From: a virus
Reading direction: 5' to 3' (one strand)
IMG/VR virus record: IMGVR_UViG_3300010883_000007
Coordinates: 40,453-104,452 of that record
Length of the DNA stretch: 64,000 nt
Below, one piece after another: positions 60,388-64,000 of the stretch (position 1 is the stretch's first letter; each line of letters opens with the position of its first letter). The position numbers and the translations under genes are program-made. The notes below the pieces were generated by a model. That model was not told where the DNA came from. It was given only the letters and a program-made list of their open reading frames with translations, and made no database searches.

Positions 60388-61391
60388 TCTTCACCTCCAT
60401 CGGACTCGAGCCAGTCACCCAAGTAGTCATCTGTCTCTGAAATTATCTCCTGACTATGGGTAGTAGCTCCCGTCTCTATAACAACAGTAGGTCCTTGCTC
60501 CTTGACCAGATGCTGACCATACTTTAATTGATCACCATCTGGTTGCTTAGCGTACTCCCATCCGAGCGGCACAGCTACATCAATAAATCCTAGAACATCA
60601 TCTTGATCGAGGAGAAGTTCAACCTTCTCGTCTGTCATCATCTCGTAGTAGAGACCAGAGGGATCAGGCGGGGGTAGGTAGTGCCCGTAACGAATATTCT
60701 CCCTTATAAACGCATACCCACCTCTCGGGTCATTCCATACAGAAGGAAATACCGGAACCTGGCCTAAAACATTTTTGAGTGTATTAGGTGGGTATTTCTG
60801 GGTAATCAGTTTATCATAGTGATCCTCAGATCGGCCCCAGTTCTCCTGAACTTTCTCCCAATCTGTTGGATAAGAACCGAGGTTCCTAAAGACTTGTGCT
60901 TTGAACAGGCCTGTTGTTGGAAAGTGATTGTGTCTGTTCATCCAGTACTTTCTCTTTCCATCCGGGGATATAACAGGCTCAATACCCACAGTCCAATCAT
61001 TCAGAGTAGACTTTCGAACTGCACTAATACTCAGCGATAGAGCATTCATCTCTAAGAAGTCGCTGATGTAAGTCTGGATTAGCTGAGGTGTGCCGATAAA
61101 CTGGCTGTCATCCTGCATGAAGAGGATTACCTCTTTGGATGCCATCTCAATTAGCTTATTCCTGGCTATGTACTCATCGTTAATCCAGTCTCGGTCTCCT
61201 GTCCTAAGCTCTAGCTTGTCGAGCAGACAACCTTCTGCCTCAGTCAGATACTCAGAAAGTCCTGGCTCTGACGAGCAGTTGTCCACCAATACAATCTCTG
61301 CGCCGGCTGATCGCAGATCTTGCAGGCTATTAATCAGCGCCCTCGTGTAGAGGAGCCTATTACATGATGTAATTGCTATTGTTAATTCCAT
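60384..61391 (-). CDS. Glycosyltransferase, GT2 family
   Basis: A protein of 335 residues. It opens LTIAITSCNRLLYTRALINSL and EIVLVDNCSSEPGLSEYL, the usual GT2 donor site, with the metal-binding DDS in VILFMQDDSQF. The C-terminal part includes NHFPTTGLFKAQVFRNLG and EDHYDKLITQKYP, followed by a long acidic tail (YLGDWLESDGGEE). The gene is the first in a run that is read together with the carbamoyltransferase. The acceptor is unknown. Confidence 0.8.
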   Translation of the reverse strand: MELTIAITSCNRLLYTRALINSLQDLRSAGAEIVLVDNCSSEPGLSEYLTEAEGCLLDKLELRTGDRDWINDEYIARNKLIEMASKEVILFMQDDSQFIGTPQLIQTYISDFLEMNALSLSISAVRKSTLNDWTVGIEPVISPDGKRKYWMNRHNHFPTTGLFKAQVFRNLGSYPTDWEKVQENWGRSEDHYDKLITQKYPPNTLKNVLGQVPVFPSVWNDPRGGYAFIRENIRYGHYLPPPDPSGLYYEMMTDEKVELLLDQDDVLGFIDVAVPLGWEYAKQPDGDQLKYGQHLVKEQGPTVVIETGATTHSQEIISETDDYLGDWLESDGGEE

Positions 61392-61393
61392 TA

Positions 61394-61765
61394 CTAATCG
61401 CCCTTTTTTATTCTATGACTATCTTCATCAAAGTGTTGTGTTGAGAACTCAAAGAGCTCTGTATCTTCCAGCGCAATCATCTGATGTCGAAGTCCCCTAT
61501 AAACATGAAAGTTGTCCCCGGGTGTGAGTATAACTTCTCTTGCAGCATTTAGATCATCTCTGTTCGAGTACAGTACACGTATCCGCCCAGATTGGACATA
61601 AAAGACCTCATCCTTTAGCTCGTGGTAATGCCAGGAACACCGCTTTCCCTTAACAAAGTAGAGAAGCTTCCCACAGTATTCCTCACAGTTGACAATCCAC
61701 TTCTCAAATCCCCAACCCTTTGAGACAAACTTGATGGGTACTTCTACACTCTGGGACTTAGTCAC
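61394..61765 (-). CDS. Cupin-type sugar-phosphate isomerase-like protein
   Basis: A protein of 123 residues with the cupin barrel: RCSWHYHELKDEVFYVQSGRIRVL (metal His-x-His and Glu), then LTPGDNFHVYRGLRHQMIAL (second motif). GWGFEKWIVNCEEYCGKLL at the start resembles mannose-6-phosphate isomerase type II cupin domains. It may isomerise or bind a sugar phosphate. The start is a GTG overlapping the HAD gene stop by 4 bases (GTGA). Confidence 0.72.
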   Translation of the reverse strand: MTKSQSVEVPIKFVSKGWGFEKWIVNCEEYCGKLLYFVKGKRCSWHYHELKDEVFYVQSGRIRVLYSNRDDLNAAREVILTPGDNFHVYRGLRHQMIALEDTELFEFSTQHFDEDSHRIKKGD

Positions 61766-62112
61766 TCGAAACTGCTCACTTCGAAAAAGCTCGTAGCATT
61801 AGTTCCCTTATCGTCGATGTATACATCTCCAGCAGGCTTACCGAGGATCAACTCATGGTGCTTAGCTCCCCACTCTGCTAGCTGGGATTTTGTCAACTCA
61901 TAAAAGAGCTCGTATGCCTCAGCGGTTTTCCCCTCAGTCCTTCCCATGCCGCGCGCAGTGAAATACACGATCGTGTGACCGGCATCATGCAGTAGGTTCA
62001 CATGTCGAATTCTATCTGGTATTGGAACTGCAGCTGCATAGTCATCAACACCGATCGGCTGCTCGCAAATTGTCCCGTCAATATCAATCACGAACTTAGA
62101 CACAAACTTCAC
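61762..62112 (-). CDS. HAD-family sugar-phosphate phosphatase
   Basis: A protein of 116 residues using the GTG at 62112 (GAGG is 6 bases before). The motifs are FVIDIDGTIC (catalytic Asp pair), TIVYFTARG (second motif, Thr), KPAGDVYIDDKG (Lys and Asp of motifs III and IV). This arrangement is that of short HAD phosphatases in capsule and heptose clusters. Likely function: dephosphorylation of a sugar phosphate, perhaps the heptose-bisphosphate made by the kinase next door. The longer frame (start 62145) lies within the kinase gene and is less likely. Confidence 0.75.
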   Translation of the reverse strand: MKFVSKFVIDIDGTICEQPIGVDDYAAAVPIPDRIRHVNLLHDAGHTIVYFTARGMGRTEGKTAEAYELFYELTKSQLAEWGAKHHELILGKPAGDVYIDDKGTNATSFFEVSSFE

Positions 62113-62893
62113 GCTCAACCTCTTCCAATGAGACATTATACACACCCATGTGCCTCACGGAAATCCCTGCAGCAATATTGGCGTACACAATTGAGCTGCT
62201 CATGTCTCCCTGCGTCTGCAGATAACGAACAGCAAGCGCTGCCAGAAAAGTGTCGCCGGCTCCGCAGACATCAAATACCGGTGTCTCTCCAGCAGGAAAG
62301 TACTTGTCACCAAAGACAGCTCCCTTTCCACCCATTGTCACAATTAGTTGGTGATCAGATGGTAGTGCTGAAATTTCTCTGCTCTCTTTCTCGTTTATCT
62401 TAATAATACACTTCTCATAGGGTGTCAGGTCTGTCTTCTTGCTATCAACAAAGATGGGCCCAGGAAGTTTGGGCAGTATCTCACGTATCATTGCTGCAGA
62501 TAAGAATCCCTTATTGTAGTCAGATATCACAGTGGCATCGTATGTCTCTTCCTCTAGCGCAAGATCCACGAACTCCATGGTAAGTGACTCACATTGATCG
62601 TGAATGTCTACTCTAAGAATTTGTTGTCCGTATCTTGCGTCAACAATCCGCTCCTTGATTATCACCTCACTATTAGTGACCAGAATTGCCTCTGCCCCCA
62701 GTGCTTTGATGTTGAGGCTCACATTGGCTGCCATACCGGGCCGGCTTTCGCTATCAGTCTCTAGAAAAATCGGAACAGGCGCTTCAGCGCTTATTCGATC
62801 ACACCTTCCAAATCGATAGCGATCATCACAGGACTCACCTATGACTAGAATCTTGAATTGTCTTGGTTGTTGAGTATCCATGGATGATGTCAA
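62096..62893 (-). CDS. Heptose kinase, HldE N-terminal (PfkB family) domain protein
   Basis: A protein of 265 residues. It carries the PfkB signature: VIGESCDDRYRFGRCDRISAEAPVPIF at the start, then RPGMAANVSLNIKALGAEAILV, VISDYNKGFLSAAMIREIL, and VFDVCGAGDTFLAALAVRYL (the catalytic GAGD and DTF). This is the kinase half of HldE, which phosphorylates D-glycero-D-manno-heptose 7-phosphate. The start is uncertain: a TTG at 62893 has the better spacing to GAGG, and an ATG at 62881 is also possible. In E. coli the kinase and adenylyltransferase form one protein; here they are separate genes, and the adenylyltransferase is upstream. Confidence 0.85.
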   Translation of the reverse strand: MTSSMDTQQPRQFKILVIGESCDDRYRFGRCDRISAEAPVPIFLETDSESRPGMAANVSLNIKALGAEAILVTNSEVIIKERIVDARYGQQILRVDIHDQCESLTMEFVDLALEEETYDATVISDYNKGFLSAAMIREILPKLPGPIFVDSKKTDLTPYEKCIIKINEKESREISALPSDHQLIVTMGGKGAVFGDKYFPAGETPVFDVCGAGDTFLAALAVRYLQTQGDMSSSIVYANIAAGISVRHMGVYNVSLEEVEREVCV

Positions 62894-63242
62894 AAATTAC
62901 TACCTCAGCGAGGTGACAGCCCACAACCTGATCCTCTGCATAATCGCTACCCTTAACAATAGTATCAGGTAATAGATTTTGTATCAGTCTGAGTGGAGTT
63001 TTCTCGTAAAACACAATCACCTCATCAACAGATCTCAGCTCCTCGAGCATTGCTTTTCTATCTTCCTGAGTATTGAGAGGTCTCGTTGGACCCTTAATTA
63101 CACGAGTACTTGAGTCACTGTTAAGACCCACAATAACACGATCGCCCAGTGTTCTACAGAATTTGAGCAACTCGATATGACCTCGGTGGAGAACATCGAA
63201 GCACCCATTGGTGAAAACCACTGTCTCTTTCTGATCAGACAC
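62835..63242 (-). CDS. Heptose 1-phosphate adenylyltransferase, HldE C-terminal type
   Basis: A protein of 135 residues of the nucleotidyltransferase family with TNGCFDVLHRGHIELLKFCRTLG (the HxGH-like motif is in LHRGHIELL) and a C-terminal IKGSDYAEDQVVGCHLAEVVIF. It would add AMP to heptose 1-phosphate to make ADP-heptose. It overlaps the kinase gene by 59 bases if the TTG start is used. GmhA and HldD, the other steps, are not in this window, so the phage either encodes them elsewhere or relies on the host. Confidence 0.86.
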   Translation of the reverse strand: MSDQKETVVFTNGCFDVLHRGHIELLKFCRTLGDRVIVGLNSDSSTRVIKGPTRPLNTQEDRKAMLEELRSVDEVIVFYEKTPLRLIQNLLPDTIVKGSDYAEDQVVGCHLAEVVIFDIIHGYSTTKTIQDSSHR

Positions 63243-64000
63243 TTTTCCTCAACTTCGCTCGAATTGCTTCTAGAATCTCCCTGGGATCGTGTGTATCAGC
63301 TTCAAGCTTACACTTGCTGCATAGCACTTTCATTCCACACGGGCCGTGGTCGGATCCGATCCAGATATTCGTATTGTTGGGATATCCTGACAAACCGGGG
63401 CTGTTGAATCCTGTAAAGACGATAACACTATCAGTTTCGACTGCAGTGGCACCGTGCATCAAACCGCCCTCACCGGATGTCAGCAGATCTGCTGCCTCGA
63501 TGACCAGACATGCTTCTCTAAAGGTCGTTTTTCCCAGGAGATCAATCACTCCTGTTAAGCGGTGTTCACTAGACGATAGGCCCACCTGAACCACAGTTAT
63601 CTCATCCTGAAGCTGATCGACTATCCATTGCCACTTCTCTGTCGGGTATTTCTTGTTGACTGTGTACTCATCGAAGGCCTGGGGCTCTACGACGATGAAT
63701 GGTCGGGGAACTCCCCTCAGGAGCTTTCTCACAGTTGATCGTTCCTCAGATGTGAAGTATATCTCACACCTCAGGTCTGGTTGAGGGACTCCATAAACCT
63801 CACAAATCTGTCCTATCATGTGTTTGTCACACCGAAGGACAGCACGCTGGGGAGTATCCTCCTTGCAGTAATTTGTGTGGGGATTGTTGAGCTGTAAAGG
63901 GAACACCAGTGTTGTCTCCTCGATGTTCTGTAGGATGTGTGGATTGCCCAGAAAAATGTCATCCTTAATAACCTTCATTAAGCCACCGGTGTACACCTCA
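63235..64000 (-). CDS. Glycosyltransferase family 9 (heptosyltransferase-like), 5' end outside window
   Basis: A frame of 255 codons that is open to the right edge. It has the C-terminal GT9 features: PFIVVEPQAFDEYTVNKKYPTEKWQWIVDQL (the conserved PxxxxxxKxWP-like turn), TVVQVGLSSSEHRLTGVIDLLGKT, ADLLTSGEGGLMHGATAVETDSVIVFTGFNSP (the GGLMHGA donor site), and a Cys cluster at the end, CGMKVLCSKCKLEAD. The first residues (VYTGGLMKVIKDDIFLGNPHILQNI) read like the middle of the N-terminal domain, so I treat the true start as upstream of base 64000; an ATG at 63978 is the alternative. Substrate is probably a heptose or similar sugar. It overlaps the adenylyltransferase by 8 bases, placing both in one pathway. 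Confidence 0.78.
   Translation of the reverse strand, partial: EVYTGGLMKVIKDDIFLGNPHILQNIEETTLVFPLQLNNPHTNYCKEDTPQRAVLRCDKHMIGQICEVYGVPQPDLRCEIYFTSEERSTVRKLLRGVPRPFIVVEPQAFDEYTVNKKYPTEKWQWIVDQLQDEITVVQVGLSSSEHRLTGVIDLLGKTTFREACLVIEAADLLTSGEGGLMHGATAVETDSVIVFTGFNSPGLSGYPNNTNIWIGSDHGPCGMKVLCSKCKLEADTHDPREILEAIRAKLRKSV

Noticed and set aside
61394-61765. dTDP-sugar epimerase (RmlC) role for the cupin
   Set aside because: RmlC enzymes are longer (about 180 residues) and have a His-Asp pair not visible here; the mannose-6-phosphate isomerase-like cupin fits better.
1-64000. Many other plus-strand frames of 60-160 residues
   Set aside because: They are low-complexity antisense products opposite long real minus-strand genes and carry no protein motifs.
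1-64000. tRNA genes
   Set aside because: No cloverleaf with a CCA end or conserved T-arm sequence was found in the gaps, which are all too short or do not fit.

Overview
The window reads as part of the genome of a large T4-like tailed phage (myovirus), probably marine and probably infecting a Gram-negative bacterium. The evidence is a T4-style late sigma factor (gp55-like), baseplate wedge homologues of gp25 and gp6, a gp5-like hub protein, a Mre11-Rad50 type recombination nuclease, a DnaG-like primase, a RuvC-like resolvase, and a long row of large virion proteins. All supported genes lie on the minus strand, packed end to end with short overlaps, so transcription runs from high to low coordinates. 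I see no tRNA, rRNA, integrase, transposase or CRISPR array. No gap between genes exceeds about 160 bases. The marine assignment and the host type are inference.

Region 1 (about 64.0-49.8 kb) is a block for making and attaching surface sugars. It holds split heptose kinase and adenylyltransferase genes, a HAD phosphatase, a cupin, a carbamoyltransferase, sialic-acid type synthase (neuB) and cytidylyltransferase (neuA), a 2-hydroxyacid dehydrogenase, a nucleotide-sugar dehydrogenase, a nucleotide-sugar epimerase, an FkbM-like protein and six glycosyltransferase or glycosyltransferase-like genes. Region 2 (49.7-45.3 kb) has a Cas4/RecB-type nuclease, two GT4 glycosyltransferases, a small membrane protein and the late sigma factor. 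Region 3 (45.3-5.3 kb) is the tail and baseplate block: hub, wedge proteins, and a series of fibre-like or decoration-like proteins up to 3137 residues long. Region 4 (5.3-0 kb) is DNA metabolism: resolvase, primase, and a single-chain fusion of the SbcD/Mre11 nuclease with the SbcC/Rad50 ATPase, then a small zinc-ribbon protein and one gene running off the left edge.

The most striking feature is a family of protein modules of about 110-150 residues. They usually begin with a motif like ATATVTF and end with FTGG. They have spread into at least three virion genes (5336-9019, 22049-31462, 31466-34621), about 16 copies in all. Several copies sit inside other copies, and others interrupt LamG-like folds or a smaller repeated module. 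Stretches of 24-35 identical bases shared between copies show recent DNA-level exchange. This nested module invasion is my leading candidate for an undescribed phenomenon in this window.
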